From the NCBI RefSeq assembly GCF_023571765.1, contig NZ_JAMJXC010000007.1, positions 1-64,000 on the forward strand: 64,000 bases of DNA, in the 5' to 3' direction. Of this stretch, positions 44,410 to 54,077 are shown piece after piece; within the stretch, counting starts at the first letter, position 1, and each line of letters begins with the position of its first letter. This DNA is from Xanthobacter aminoxidans. Lineage in GTDB: Bacteria > Pseudomonadota > Alphaproteobacteria > Rhizobiales > Xanthobacteraceae. The position numbers and the translations under genes are program-made. The notes beneath the pieces were generated by a model. That model ran no database searches and was not told the DNA's origin. It saw only the letters and a program-made list of their open reading frames with translations.

Positions 44410-46998
44410 ATGGCCGACCTCGACCGCTACCGCGCCAAGCGCGACTTCGCCGCCACCCCCGAGCCCTCCGGCACCGGTCGCCGGAAAGCGAAGGGCGAGG
44501 CCGCGCGGCCGGAAGGCTCGTTCGTCATCCAGAAACATGCGGCGCGGCGGCTGCACTATGATTTCCGGCTGGAGATGGACGGCGCGCTGAAGAGCTGGGC
44601 CGTCACCCGCGGCCCCAGCCTCGTGCCCGGCGAGAAGCGCCTCGCCGTGCATGTGGAGGACCACCCTCTCGACTATGGCGGCTTCGAGGGCACCATCCCC
44701 AAGGGCCAGTATGGCGGCGGCAACGTCATCATCTGGGATCGCGGCACCTGGACCCCCATCGGCGACCCGCTCAAGGCCTATGCCAAGGGCCACATGGAAT
44801 TCACCCTCGACGGCGAAAAGCTCCACGGCCGCTGGCATCTGGTGCGCATGGCGCCCCGCAAGGGGGAGAAGAAGGAGAACTGGCTGCTGATCAAGGCCGA
44901 GGACGAATACGCCCGGCCGGACGGCGCGCCGGACATATTGGAGGAAGAGCCGCTGTCGGTCGTCTCCGGCCGCGACGTGGACGCGCTTTCGGCCGATGAC
45001 CCGCCGCAAAAGAAGCGGGCCGCGAAGTCCGGGATGAGTGCGAAGAAAGCCGCGCGAAAACCCACCGCGGCGAAGTCCCCCGCGCAGCCCGCCGACGATC
45101 CCCCGCCCGATGGTGCGAAGGGCACCAGCGGCACCCCCCTCCCCCTGCCCAAGGGGGCGAAGGCCGCCCCCCTCCCCACCTTCGTGCCCCCCGCCCTCGC
45201 CACTCTGGCGACGAAGGCGCCGGCCGGCACGCGCTACCTCCACGAGATCAAGTTCGACGGCTACCGCATCCAGGCGCGGGTCGAAAACGGGAAGGTGCGC
45301 CTGCTGACGCGCACCGGACTCGACTGGACTGACAGATTCGGCACCGGCATCCCTGCCGAACTCCACCGATTCCCCATCCGAACCGCGCTTTTCGACGGTG
45401 AAATCGTCGTGGAATCCGGTAATGGCGCGAGCGATTTCTCCGCCCTTCAGGCCGATCTTTCGGAGGGGCGGAGCGACCGCTTCGTCTATTACGTCTTCGA
45501 TCTTCTCCACCTCGACGGCCACGATCTGACGCCCCTTCCCCTTAGGGATCGCAAGGACTTACTGGAAAAACTGGTGGGCGAAACCGGGGACAAGGTGCGC
45601 TACAGCGCCCATTTCGAGGACGACGGCGCCCTCGTCCTCTCCCACGCCTGCCGCCTGAGCCTGGAAGGGGTGGTCTCCAAGCTCAAGAACGCCCCCTACC
45701 ACAGCGGCCGGACGCGCGACTGGATCAAGTCCAAGTGTCTGGAACGACAGGAGTTTGTGGTGGGTGGCTTCGTCCCCTCCACCACCTCGCGCACCGCCAT
45801 CGGCTCGCTGGTGCTGGGGGTGTTCGAGGACGGCAAGCTGCGCTACGTGGGGCGGGTCGGAACCGGCTTCACACAGCGGGTCGCAGCCGATCTCCACAAG
45901 CTCTTAGCCTCTGAAAAGACTGAAATTTCCCCCTTTTCCGGCAAGCTCACCGCCGACGAGGCGCGGGGCGTCACCTTTGTTCAGCCGCTCCATGTGGCGG
46001 AGGTGGAGTTCGGCGCCTGGACCGGCGACGGCCACCTGCGCCACGCCGCCTTCCGCGGCTTGCGGGAGGACAAGCCGGCCACCGAGATCGTACGGGAAAG
46101 TCAGTCTGAAACAAAGGCTTCCGATCCACCTCCGCCGAAACGCCGGGTGCGCCTTACCCATCCGGACCGGGTCTATTGGCCCGATGTCGGCCTCACCAAG
46201 GAGGGACTGGCGGACTATTATGCGCAGGTCTGGCGCCATATGGCCCCCTTCGTCACCGGCCGCCCTCTCGCGCTGGTGCGCTGCCCGGAAGCCATTGACG
46301 GTCAACGCTTTTTCCAGAAGCACCCGTGGAAGGGACTGGACAAGAACATCCTTCAGGTCGCCGATCCCAAGGCGAAGGACGAAGCCCCCTACCTCGCCAT
46401 CCGCGACCTCGACGGCCTGACCGCCCTGGTCCAGGGTGCGGCCCTGGAGATCCACCCCTTCGGCGCCACACTGGCGGACTGGGAGCGGCCCGACCTCCTC
46501 ACCATGGATCTTGATCCGGGGGATGACGTGCCGTGGCGGGACGTGATTTCCGCCGCCGAGGAGGTGAGGCAAAGACTTGAGACAAAAGGGCTTTCCGCCT
46601 TCGTGAAAACCTCCGGCGGCAAGGGCCTGCACGTCTGCGCACCGCTCTCGCCCAAGGCGGAGTGGCCCCGGCTGAAGGCCTTCACGAAGCAGATGGCGGA
46701 GGAGATGGCGGCGGACAGCCCGGAGCGTTTCGTCGCCACCATCAGCAAGGCGAAGCGCAAGGGCCGGATTCTTATCGATTATTTGCGCAACCAGCGCGGT
46801 GCGACCGCGGTGGCGCCTTATTCCACACGGGCTCGGCCGGGGGCGCCGGTGTCCATGCCGCTGGCGTGGGACGAGCTGGGCGAGGCCATCGGCCCGCAGC
46901 ATTTCAACGTGGGCAATGCCTTGGCACGGTTGATCAATCTCGTCCGCGACCCGTGGGGAGACTTCCGCGCCGCAGCGGTGCCGCTGCCGGGCGCGTGA
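44410..46998 (+). CDS. ligD: Multifunctional DNA ligase D (PE-LIG-POL)
   Basis: 862 residues with three domains. The 3'-phosphoesterase at residues 35-165 keeps H43, H49, D51, R53, H85 and Y89, offset by one from Pseudomonas LigD. The ligase core has K281 in EIKFDGYR, with SLEGVVSKLKNAPYHSGRTRDWIKSKC following. The primase/polymerase domain from about residue 580 has the metal Asp pair in TMDLDPGDD (D700, D702) and TSGGKGLHVCAPL. A Lys/Ala/Pro-rich linker (200-250) joins the first two domains. It repairs double-strand breaks with Ku. It lies directly after ku1 and faces ku2. Confidence 0.96.
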   Translation: MADLDRYRAKRDFAATPEPSGTGRRKAKGEAARPEGSFVIQKHAARRLHYDFRLEMDGALKSWAVTRGPSLVPGEKRLAVHVEDHPLDYGGFEGTIPKGQYGGGNVIIWDRGTWTPIGDPLKAYAKGHMEFTLDGEKLHGRWHLVRMAPRKGEKKENWLLIKAEDEYARPDGAPDILEEEPLSVVSGRDVDALSADDPPQKKRAAKSGMSAKKAARKPTAAKSPAQPADDPPPDGAKGTSGTPLPLPKGAKAAPLPTFVPPALATLATKAPAGTRYLHEIKFDGYRIQARVENGKVRLLTRTGLDWTDRFGTGIPAELHRFPIRTALFDGEIVVESGNGASDFSALQADLSEGRSDRFVYYVFDLLHLDGHDLTPLPLRDRKDLLEKLVGETGDKVRYSAHFEDDGALVLSHACRLSLEGVVSKLKNAPYHSGRTRDWIKSKCLERQEFVVGGFVPSTTSRTAIGSLVLGVFEDGKLRYVGRVGTGFTQRVAADLHKLLASEKTEISPFSGKLTADEARGVTFVQPLHVAEVEFGAWTGDGHLRHAAFRGLREDKPATEIVRESQSETKASDPPPPKRRVRLTHPDRVYWPDVGLTKEGLADYYAQVWRHMAPFVTGRPLALVRCPEAIDGQRFFQKHPWKGLDKNILQVADPKAKDEAPYLAIRDLDGLTALVQGAALEIHPFGATLADWERPDLLTMDLDPGDDVPWRDVISAAEEVRQRLETKGLSAFVKTSGGKGLHVCAPLSPKAEWPRLKAFTKQMAEEMAADSPERFVATISKAKRKGRILIDYLRNQRGATAVAPYSTRARPGAPVSMPLAWDELGEAIGPQHFNVGNALARLINLVRDPWGDFRAAAVPLPGA

Positions 46999-47010
46999 GG
47001 CGGGCGCGCC

Positions 47011-47811
47011 CTATTTGCGCTTGCCCTTCTGCGCCGAAAGGCTCCGGCGCAGCGCATCCATGATGCTGACCACATCGCCCCCCGTTGGCTCCTCCGCGGC
47101 GGGCTTGGTCGCCTTCTTCGCCGGGCGCTTCTTGCGCTTGGAAGCGATGAGATCGATGAGCCCTTCCTGCACGGGATCGTGCACCATCTCGGGCTCAAAC
47201 GCTTGCGCACGCTCAGAAATCAGCTTCTTGACCAAACCCAGCGCCGCCTTGTCCGGCGCCTCCGCGGCCTCCGGTGCACCATCGAAATGGCGCACCTCGT
47301 CGCCGTAGCGCAGGGTCCACAGAATAAGCCCGCGCCCCCGCGGCTCCAGCATCACGCCCCGCTCGCGGCGATACATGACAAGGCGCGAGAGCGCGGCCGT
47401 CTTCGTCTCTTCCATGGCGGATCGGATCACCGCGAAGGCTTCCGTGCCCACTTCGTCGTCGGGCACGAGATAGTGCGGCTTGTCCAGATAGACCCAGCCG
47501 ATGCTGTCTCGCGGCACGAAGCTCTCGATGTCGATGGTGCGGGTGGACTCCAGCGCGACATCGTCGAGTTCTTCATCCTCGACAAGGACATAGCTGTCGT
47601 CGCCGGTCTGGTAGCCGCGCGCTTCGTCGTCTTCAGAAACCGGCTCGCCGGAGACCTCGTCCACATAGCGGGAGACGATGCGGTTGCCCGTCTCCCGGTT
47701 CAGGGTGTGGAAGCGCACCTTCTCACGCTCGGAGGTGGCCGGAGTCATGGCCACCCGGCAGGTGACGAGGGAGAGCTTCAGATAGCCCTTCCAGAAGGCC
47801 CGCGGCGCCAT
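47011..47811 (-). CDS. Non-homologous end joining protein Ku (copy 2)
   Basis: 266 residues from ATG 47811 (MAPRAFWKGYLKLSLVTC), the usual Ku start; an in-frame TTG at 47829 that overlaps the DUF3008 stop would add six residues. The core shows REKVRFHTLNRETGNRIVSRYVDEVSGEPV, GYQTGDDSYVLVEDEELDDVALESTRTIDIESFVPR and VYLDKPHYLVPDD. The C-terminus is Lys-rich and short. It is convergent with ligD, 12 bases apart. The two Ku proteins differ widely, suggesting an old duplication with possible heterodimer or stress-specific use. Confidence 0.93.
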   Translation of the reverse strand: MAPRAFWKGYLKLSLVTCRVAMTPATSEREKVRFHTLNRETGNRIVSRYVDEVSGEPVSEDDEARGYQTGDDSYVLVEDEELDDVALESTRTIDIESFVPRDSIGWVYLDKPHYLVPDDEVGTEAFAVIRSAMEETKTAALSRLVMYRRERGVMLEPRGRGLILWTLRYGDEVRHFDGAPEAAEAPDKAALGLVKKLISERAQAFEPEMVHDPVQEGLIDLIASKRKKRPAKKATKPAAEEPTGGDVVSIMDALRRSLSAQKGKRK

Positions 47812-47825
47812 GGCCGGCTCATCGC

Positions 47826-48014
47826 TCAATCATGGGAGACATGAGCGTGCTTGCCCTTCTGCTTAGTCGCGGCGAGGTCATGAAGCTCCTTCTCGCTCAT
47901 GGAGTCCACCATCTCGCGGGAGGCGCCCTTGAGCGAGGATTTCTTGCGCTCGCCCCGCTTGGCGGAGAGGGCGGCGCCAGCCGCCATCTGCTGGGCCTTT
48001 GATTTTGCAGGCAT
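47826..48014 (-). CDS. DUF3008 small basic protein
   Basis: 62 residues: MPAKSKAQQMAAGAALSAKRG, then KKSSLKGASREMVDSMSEKEL and a Lys/His tail, the DUF3008 pattern. Such proteins are small, basic and of unknown role. It is directly upstream of ku2 on the same strand and touches its possible TTG start, so they are probably co-transcribed. Confidence 0.85.
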   Translation of the reverse strand: MPAKSKAQQMAAGAALSAKRGERKKSSLKGASREMVDSMSEKELHDLAATKQKGKHAHVSHD

Positions 48015-48026
48015 AAAAAGCCTCCG

Positions 48027-48233
48027 TCAGTAAGAACGCCGGCCTTTCAGGATTTCCAGCTCCGCGCGCTCCCAGTATTCCCGGTCGCGGCCCTGGGGGC
48101 AGCCGTCCTCCCGCCAAAGCGCATGGGCGCGCCAGCGGATGCGGTCGCGTTCGGTGTCGGAGAGGCCCTGCAGCGCGTTGGCCGCATGAGCGGGATCGGT
48201 GCCGATGGATTCGGGGTTGGTGGCGTGGGGCAT
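48027..48233 (-). CDS. DUF2934 small protein
   Basis: 68 residues from ATG 48233, preceded by GGAGGAA. It has the DUF2934 pattern RIRWRAHALWREDGCPQGRDREYWERAELEI. These proteins are frequent in Rhizobiales and have no assigned function. It is the first gene of the DUF2934-DUF3008-ku2 run, 12 bases before DUF3008, suggesting a stress-linked operon. Confidence 0.85.
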   Translation of the reverse strand: MPHATNPESIGTDPAHAANALQGLSDTERDRIRWRAHALWREDGCPQGRDREYWERAELEILKGRRSY

Positions 48234-48372
48234 TTTGGTTCCTCCGCGCAAGTTGAAGGGCGCGCCTCGACGCGCGCCTCGCCCCCTCGGCTGAAACCTC
48301 CGGCCGCGCCCAATGGTTCCCGCCGGCCGAGAGGACGGCTAGAACAGGGCAAATCAGAACGAGGAGACGACC

Positions 48373-49905
48373 GTGGCGCGCTTTCCCGGCACCGGCGAGA
48401 TCGAAGCGGATGCAGATGCCCTGCTAGCGCGCCTCGGCATCCCGGACGACCGCCTCAAGGGCGGGCGCGCGGCGGTGACGCCGCTGACCGGGGAAGTCAT
48501 CGCCCGCATCACGGAGATGGACGCCCCAGCTGTTCAGGACGCCATCGGCCGCGCCCATGAAGCCTTCCTCCAATGGCGCATGGTGCCGGCACCGCGTCGG
48601 GGTGAACTCGTGCGCCTGTTCGGCGAGGAGCTGCGCGCCGCCAAGGCCGACCTTGCGGCGCTGGTGACGCTGGAGGCCGGCAAGATCACCTCCGAGGGCC
48701 TCGGCGAGGTGCAGGAGATGATCGACATCTGCGATTTCGCCGTCGGCCTCTCCCGCCAGCTCCACGGCCTCACCATCGCCACCGAGCGGCCGGATCACCG
48801 GATGATGGAGACGTGGCACCCCATGGGGGTGGTCGGCGTCATCTCCGCCTTCAACTTTCCGGTCGCGGTGTGGGCGTGGAATGCCGCGCTGGCCCTCGTG
48901 TGCGGCAATTCCGTCGTGTGGAAGCCGTCTGAGAAGACGCCGCTCACCGCCCTCGCTGTGGACGCCATCTTCGCCCGTGCCGCCGCCCGCTTCGGCGGCG
49001 TGCCGGAAGGACTTTCGACGCTGGTGCTGGGCGGCCGCGCCGCCGGCGAGGCGCTGGTGGACGACGGGCGGGTGCCGGTCATCTCCGCCACCGGCTCCAC
49101 CGCCATGGGCCGCCATGTTGGACCACGGGTAGCGCAGCGCTTCGGGCGGTCGATCCTGGAGCTGGGTGGCAACAATGCCGCCATCGTCTGCCCCTCGGCC
49201 GACCTTGATCTGACCCTGCGCGCCGTCGCGTTCGCAGCCATGGGTACGGCCGGCCAGCGCTGCACCACCCTGCGTCGGCTGATGGTGCACGAGAGCGTCT
49301 ATGACGCGCTCCTGCCCCGCCTGAAGTCGGCCTACGCCTCCGTGAGCGTCGGCGATCCGCGCGAGGAGGGCACGCTGGTGGGTCCGCTCATCGATGCCGG
49401 CGCGTTCGAGGCCATGCAGGTGGCGCTGGAGGCGGCGCGCGCCGCCGGCGGCACCGTGATTGGCGGCGAGCGGCTTGGGGCCGAGTTCGCCCTCGATGCC
49501 TATTATGTCCGTCCGGCGCTGGTGGAGATGCCCGCCCAGACGGACAGTGTGGCGGCAGAGACCTTCGCGCCCATCCTCTACGTGCTGCGCTATTCGGACC
49601 TCGCCGACGCAATCCGCCTCAACAACGAGGTGCCGCAGGGCCTTGCCTCCGCCATCTTCACCACCGACCTGCGCGAGGCGGAGCGGTTCCTCTCGGCGGC
49701 AGGCTCGGATTGCGGCATCGCCAATGTGAACATCGGCCCCTCCGGTGCCGAGATCGGTGGCGCGTTCGGCGGCGAGAAGGAGACCGGCGGCGGGCGCGAG
49801 GCGGGCTCCGACAGCTGGAAGGGCTACATGCGCCGCGCCACCAACACCATCAATTACGGCAACCGCCTGCCGCTGGCCCAAGGCGTGACCTTCGACGTGG
49901 GATGA
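48373..49905 (+). CDS. Aldehyde dehydrogenase, ALDH7 type (aminoadipate-semialdehyde dehydrogenase)
   Basis: 510 residues from GTG 48373 with GAGGAGA upstream. Catalytic features are the Glu in RSILELGGNNA and the Cys in GTAGQRCTTLRRL, with the NAD-binding WHPMGVVGVISAFNFPVAVWAWN. The C-terminal block NVNIGPSGAEIGGAFGGEKETGGGREAGSDSWKGYMRRATNTINYG is characteristic of ALDH7A1/AmaB enzymes that oxidise alpha-aminoadipate semialdehyde in lysine breakdown. Together with gcdH and the CoA-transferase at 11.7-14.2 kb it could serve the same route, though they are far apart. Confidence 0.9.
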   Translation: MARFPGTGEIEADADALLARLGIPDDRLKGGRAAVTPLTGEVIARITEMDAPAVQDAIGRAHEAFLQWRMVPAPRRGELVRLFGEELRAAKADLAALVTLEAGKITSEGLGEVQEMIDICDFAVGLSRQLHGLTIATERPDHRMMETWHPMGVVGVISAFNFPVAVWAWNAALALVCGNSVVWKPSEKTPLTALAVDAIFARAAARFGGVPEGLSTLVLGGRAAGEALVDDGRVPVISATGSTAMGRHVGPRVAQRFGRSILELGGNNAAIVCPSADLDLTLRAVAFAAMGTAGQRCTTLRRLMVHESVYDALLPRLKSAYASVSVGDPREEGTLVGPLIDAGAFEAMQVALEAARAAGGTVIGGERLGAEFALDAYYVRPALVEMPAQTDSVAAETFAPILYVLRYSDLADAIRLNNEVPQGLASAIFTTDLREAERFLSAAGSDCGIANVNIGPSGAEIGGAFGGEKETGGGREAGSDSWKGYMRRATNTINYGNRLPLAQGVTFDVG

Positions 49906-49970
49906 CCGGAGCGATTGGGGCTCGACACGACGGCAGGACTGCGCTTCAAACGATTTAACGGAGATACCTC

Positions 49971-50618
49971 ATGAGCCTTCCGAGCCCCCTTCCCTTCGTC
50001 GCCAAGGCCCCGGTGGTGCCGGTCGTGGTCATCGAACGCCTGGAAGACGCCGTTCCCCTCGCCCGCGCGCTGGTGGAAGGCGGCCTGCCGCTGATCGAAG
50101 TGACGCTGCGCACGCCGGTGGCGATGGAAGCCCTGCGTCTGATCGCGGCCGAGGTGGAAGGCGCCATCGCCGGCGCCGGAACCGTCACCAATCGCGCGCA
50201 GATCGAGGCGACAATCAAGGCCGGCGCCACCTTCCTCGTCAGCCCCGGCACGACGCCGGAACTTGCCGCCGCCTTCACCGAGGCGCCAATCCCGGTCATG
50301 GCCGGCTGCGCCACGGCCTCCGAGGCCATGCGGCTGGCGGAATTGGGCTTCGAGGTGCTGAAGTTTTTCCCGGCGGAGGCCTCGGGCGGCGCGGCCTTCC
50401 TCAAGTCCATCGCCGGCCCCCTGCCCCACCTGCGCTTCTGCCCGACCGGTGGTATCGGCCCGGCCAATGCGGGCGACTATCTGGCCCTGCCCAACGTGGT
50501 GGCGGTGGGCGGCTCCTGGGTGGTGCCGACCGACGCCATCCGCGCCGGCAACTTCGACAGGGTGCGGGAACTCGCGACGGCAGCTTCCCAGCTCAAGCGG
50601 GCGGCCAAGTTCGGCTGA
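49971..50618 (+). CDS. eda: KDPG/KHG aldolase
   Basis: 215 residues. The Schiff-base lysine is K131 in [13 protein letters not shown], with E43 and R47 in LIEVTLRTP and the GAGTVTN and [11 protein letters not shown] phosphate-binding segments. It splits 2-keto-3-deoxy-6-phosphogluconate into pyruvate and glyceraldehyde 3-phosphate in the Entner-Doudoroff pathway. No edd or zwf is next to it. It ends at a bidirectional terminator shared with accC. Confidence 0.93.
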   Translation: MSLPSPLPFVAKAPVVPVVVIERLEDAVPLARALVEGGLPLIEVTLRTPVAMEALRLIAAEVEGAIAGAGTVTNRAQIEATIKAGATFLVSPGTTPELAAAFTEAPIPVMAGCATASEAMRLAELGFEVLKFFPAEASGGAAFLKSIAGPLPHLRFCPTGGIGPANAGDYLALPNVVAVGGSWVVPTDAIRAGNFDRVRELATAASQLKRAAKFG

Positions 50619-50641
50619 GGGGCACGCACCTGTCTAAAAGC

Positions 50642-50669
50642 AAAAGCCCGGCACTTGGCCGGGCTTTTT
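50642..50669. terminator. Bidirectional intrinsic terminator between eda and accC
   Basis: An 11-bp stem AAAAGCCCGGC / GCCGGGCTTTT with loop ACTTG and a T run on the plus strand; the A run serves the minus strand. It lies between two convergent genes. Confidence 0.92.
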
Positions 50670-50697
50670 CGTCTGCTGGTGCTCAGTTCGCCTTGCC

Positions 50698-52056
50698 TCA
50701 GACGATGTTCTTGCCTTCGCCCTCGGCAAGGAAGTGCTCCAGCCAGTGGATGTCGTACTGGCCCTCGGCGACGTCGCGGGTGCGCACCAGCGTGCGGAAC
50801 AGCGGCAGCGTCGTGTCGATGCCGTCCACCACGAACTCGTCCAGCGCACGGCGCAGGCGGCGCAGGCACTCGTCCCGCGTCTTGCCGTGAACGATGAGCT
50901 TGCCCACGAGGCTGTCGTAGGTGGGGGGAATGACGTAGCCCTGATAGGCGTTGGAATCGACGCGGATGCCGAGGCCGCCGGGCACGTGATAGTGCGTGAT
51001 CTTGCCGGGCGACGGGCGGAAGGTGGTCGGGTGCTCCGCATTCACGCGGCACTCGATGGCATGGCCCTCGATCACCACATCCTTCTGCGTCAGGGTCAGC
51101 GGCTCGCCCGCGGCGACGCGGATCTGCTCGTTGATGAGATCGATGCCCGTGACCATCTCCGTCACCGGATGCTCCACCTGGATGCGGGTGTTCATCTCGA
51201 TGAAGTAGAAGTTCCCGTTCTCGTACAGGAACTCGATGGTGCCGACGCCGATATAGCCGAGCTTGCGCATGGCCGCGGCGCAGGTCTCGCCGATCTCGGC
51301 CCGCTGGGCGGCGGTGATGACCGGGGACGGCGCTTCTTCCCACACCTTCTGATGGCGGCGCTGGAGCGAGCAGTCGCGCTCGCCGAGATGGATGGCGTGG
51401 CCCTTGCCGTCGCCCAGCACCTGCACCTCGATGTGGCGCGGGGTGGAGAGATACTTCTCAAGATAAACGGCATCGTCGCCAAAGGCCGCCTTAGCCTCCG
51501 TGCGGGCCGTGGAGAGGGCCTGCGACAGGTCGTCGGCGGTCATCGCCACCTTCATGCCGCGCCCGCCGCCGCCGGCAGCCGCCTTCACCAGAACCGGGAA
51601 GCCGATCTCGGCCGCGACGCGGTGGGCTTCCTCGTCCGAATGGATGCCGCCATCGGAGCCGGGCACCACGGGGATGCCGAGGGCCTGGGCCGTCTTCTTG
51701 GCCTCGATCTTGTCGCCCATGATGCGGATGTGCTCCGCCTTGGGGCCGATGAAGTGGATGTTGTGATCGGCAAGGATCTCGGCGAAGCGGGCGTTCTCGG
51801 CGAGGAAGCCGTAACCCGGATGCACCGCATCCGCCCCGGTGATCTCGCAGGCGGCGAGCAGCGAGGGGATGTTGAGATAGCTCTCGCGGGCCGGCGGCGG
51901 GCCGATGCACACGCTCTCATCCGCGAGGCGCACATGCATGGCGTCGGCGTCGGCGGTGGAGTGCACCGCCACCGTCGCAATGCCCAGCTCCTTGCAGGCG
52001 CGCAGGATGCGCAGCGCGATCTCGCCGCGGTTGGCGATGAGGATTTTTCTGAACAT
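50698..52056 (-). CDS. accC: Acetyl-CoA carboxylase, biotin carboxylase subunit
   Basis: 452 residues, the E. coli length class. It starts [25 protein letters not shown]; the ATP-grasp core shows [33 protein letters not shown] and [16 protein letters not shown], and the C-terminal domain holds RVNAEHP. It carboxylates biotin on AccB using ATP and bicarbonate, the first half of malonyl-CoA synthesis. It is the last gene of aroQ-accB-accC. Confidence 0.97.
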   Translation of the reverse strand: MFRKILIANRGEIALRILRACKELGIATVAVHSTADADAMHVRLADESVCIGPPPARESYLNIPSLLAACEITGADAVHPGYGFLAENARFAEILADHNIHFIGPKAEHIRIMGDKIEAKKTAQALGIPVVPGSDGGIHSDEEAHRVAAEIGFPVLVKAAAGGGGRGMKVAMTADDLSQALSTARTEAKAAFGDDAVYLEKYLSTPRHIEVQVLGDGKGHAIHLGERDCSLQRRHQKVWEEAPSPVITAAQRAEIGETCAAAMRKLGYIGVGTIEFLYENGNFYFIEMNTRIQVEHPVTEMVTGIDLINEQIRVAAGEPLTLTQKDVVIEGHAIECRVNAEHPTTFRPSPGKITHYHVPGGLGIRVDSNAYQGYVIPPTYDSLVGKLIVHGKTRDECLRRLRRALDEFVVDGIDTTLPLFRTLVRTRDVAEGQYDIHWLEHFLAEGEGKNIV

Positions 52057-52126
52057 CAGCGGTGCGTACCTTTTGGGTGCCTGCCTCGTGGGTGCCTGCC
52101 GGTGTGTGCGTGCCTCGCGGGCGCGC

Positions 52127-52606
52127 TCATTCGATGATGAGCAGGGGCTCGCCGTATTCCACCGGCTGCGCGTTGCCCACGAGGATGCGCGTGACGGTAC
52201 CGGACCGCGGCGCGGGAATGGCGTTCATGGTCTTCATCGCCTCGACGATGAGCACGGTCTGCCCCTCGCGCACGCTGGTGCCCACCTCGATGAAGGGGGG
52301 CGCACCGGGCTCGGCGGCGAGATAGGCGGTGCCCACCATGGGGGAGGCAACGACGCCGGGATGCTTGGAGAGGTCCGCCGGAGCCTCGGCCGCGACAGCC
52401 GGGGCAACCGCCGCGACGGGCGCGCCAGCCGGATAGGGAGCGGCGTAGGGTGCACCCTGGGCGATGGTAACCGAGGCGGGCGCGCGCACCACGCGGATGC
52501 GCAGGCCCTCGTGCTCCACCTCGATCTCGGTCAGGTCGCTGCCCGAGAGGAGATCGGCGATCTCCTTGACGATGGCGGTGTCGATGGGAGGGTTGGAGGG
52601 CTTCAT
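52127..52606 (-). CDS. accB: Biotin carboxyl carrier protein of acetyl-CoA carboxylase
   Basis: 159 residues. The biotinylated lysine is K125 in IVEAMKTMN. The N-terminal 40 residues ([27 protein letters not shown]) form the AccC-binding part; an Ala/Pro-rich linker (50-80) and the C-terminal biotinyl domain with the thumb ([19 protein letters not shown]) follow. It lies 70 bases before accC and 51 bases after aroQ. Confidence 0.96.
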   Translation of the reverse strand: MKPSNPPIDTAIVKEIADLLSGSDLTEIEVEHEGLRIRVVRAPASVTIAQGAPYAAPYPAGAPVAAVAPAVAAEAPADLSKHPGVVASPMVGTAYLAAEPGAPPFIEVGTSVREGQTVLIVEAMKTMNAIPAPRSGTVTRILVGNAQPVEYGEPLLIIE

Positions 52607-52657
52607 GATGTTCCTGGCTCTGGCTGGCCGTCGGGCCGCGCGAGGGCGTTGGGGGAT

Positions 52658-53116
52658 CTAAGGGGTCTGCGGCAGGCCGGCGATGGCGCGCAGGCCCAGC
52701 ACATAGCTCTGGGGTCCGAAGCCGCAGATCACTCCGCGGACGACGGGCGACAGGTAGGAATGGTGGCGGAAGTCTTCCCGCGCGAACACGTTGGACAGAT
52801 GGACCTCAATGGTCGGCACCGCCACCGCGGACACCGCGTCGCGCAGCGCGACGGAGGTGTGGGTGTAGGCAGCGGCATTGAGGACAATCCCCCGCGCTCC
52901 ACGGGCCGCCTGGATGAAATCCACCAGCGCGCCTTCCGAATTGGTCTGGCGGAAGACGATGTCGAAGCCCAGCGCCTCGCCCTCGGCCCGGCACAGCGCC
53001 TCGACATCGGCAAGCGTCGCCGCGCCATAGATGCCGGGCTCGCGGGTTCCGAGCAGGTTGAGGTTGGGCCCGTTCAGGACGTGGACAGTGTCTGTCATCC
53101 GTGCGTGATCTGCCAC
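52658..53116 (-). CDS. aroQ: 3-dehydroquinate dehydratase, type II
   Basis: 152 residues. It has [19 protein letters not shown] (active-site loop with the catalytic Arg and Tyr), [17 protein letters not shown], and [16 protein letters not shown] with the proton-shuttle Asn and His motif IEVHLSN. It dehydrates 3-dehydroquinate in the shikimate pathway. GTG 53116 has AGGAGG three bases upstream; ATG 53098 gives a more standard N-terminus but no ribosome site. The aroQ-accB-accC order is conserved in alphaproteobacteria. Confidence 0.94.
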   Translation of the reverse strand: MADHARMTDTVHVLNGPNLNLLGTREPGIYGAATLADVEALCRAEGEALGFDIVFRQTNSEGALVDFIQAARGARGIVLNAAAYTHTSVALRDAVSAVAVPTIEVHLSNVFAREDFRHHSYLSPVVRGVICGFGPQSYVLGLRAIAGLPQTP

Positions 53117-53241
53117 CGGCCTCCTGTCGGCCGGGTCGCAGCCTTATAGGGGTGCGCGCGCCCGATGGAAAGAGCGCCCGCGGGACGGTCTGCCATGTGA
53201 AGGCTAGACCGAGTCCGCGGGCATCGGGCGGGTTGCCCCTC

Positions 53242-54042
53242 TTATTTCGCCGCCGGCTGCTTGCTGCGGGCGTTGGCGATGGCGGCCTTCAGCTTGTCGA
53301 AGCCGACGGCACCGATCACCACCTGATCGCCGACCACGTAGGACGGCGTGCCGTTCAGCGACAGCGCCTCGGCGATCTTCATGCTCTCGTCGAGGGTCGC
53401 GTTCAGCTCGGGCGAGGTGGACTGCTTCTGGATCAGCGCGGGGTCGATGCCGACCTCCTTGGCCGCCGCCAGCGCCTTGGCGCGATCGGCCTGGCCACGG
53501 CCGCCGAGCAGGGCCTGATGGAAGGCCATGTACTTCTCGGGGGCAACCATACGCACGGCCACGGCCACCTGCGCCGCCTCGACCGAGCCCTGGCCGAGGA
53601 CCGGGAATTCCTTCAGCACCACGCGCAGCTTCGGATCCTGCTTGATGAGGTCCTGAAGGTCCGACAGCGCCTTTTTGCAATAGCCGCAATTGTAGTCGAA
53701 GAACTCAACCAGCGTGACGTCGCCCTGCGGGTTGCCGGCGACGATGCCGCGCGGGCTGGACAGGAGGAGCGGCTTCAGTTCCGCGACCGCCTTGCTGCGC
53801 TGGGTCGCATCGGCCACCATCTGACGGCTTTCCAGCACGGAGATGGCCTCCTGGAGGACTTCCGGATTCTGGATCAGATACTCGCGGATGATGCCGCCGA
53901 GTTCCTTCTTCTCCTCGTCCGTGAAGGCCGCGGCCGGGCTGGCGGCGAGGAAGAAGGCCGGCACGGCAGCCAACGCCAGCGCAGAGAGGCGGGCGGCGAG
54001 GTGCCGGAAACCGGTGCGGGCCAGGCCCGTGGGGGAGAACAT
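53242..54042 (-). CDS. DsbA family periplasmic thiol-disulfide protein
   Basis: 266 residues from ATG 54042 with AAGGAG upstream; an earlier ATG (54078) overlapping the previous stop is possible. A signal peptide ends near SPAAAF (residue 40). An N-terminal helical stretch (EEKKELGGIIREYLIQNPEVLQEAISVLE) of the ScsC/BdbD-like type precedes the thioredoxin fold with C119-G-Y-C122 (DYNCGYCKKAL) and the cis-proline loop NGTPSYVVG. It probably forms or isomerises disulfides in exported proteins; the N-terminal part may mediate oligomerisation. Confidence 0.9.
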   Translation of the reverse strand: MFSPTGLARTGFRHLAARLSALALAAVPAFFLAASPAAAFTDEEKKELGGIIREYLIQNPEVLQEAISVLESRQMVADATQRSKAVAELKPLLLSSPRGIVAGNPQGDVTLVEFFDYNCGYCKKALSDLQDLIKQDPKLRVVLKEFPVLGQGSVEAAQVAVAVRMVAPEKYMAFHQALLGGRGQADRAKALAAAKEVGIDPALIQKQSTSPELNATLDESMKIAEALSLNGTPSYVVGDQVVIGAVGFDKLKAAIANARSKQPAAK

Positions 54043-54077
54043 GCGGGGCTCCTTGGGTGAAAAGCTGTCTTTGGGCA

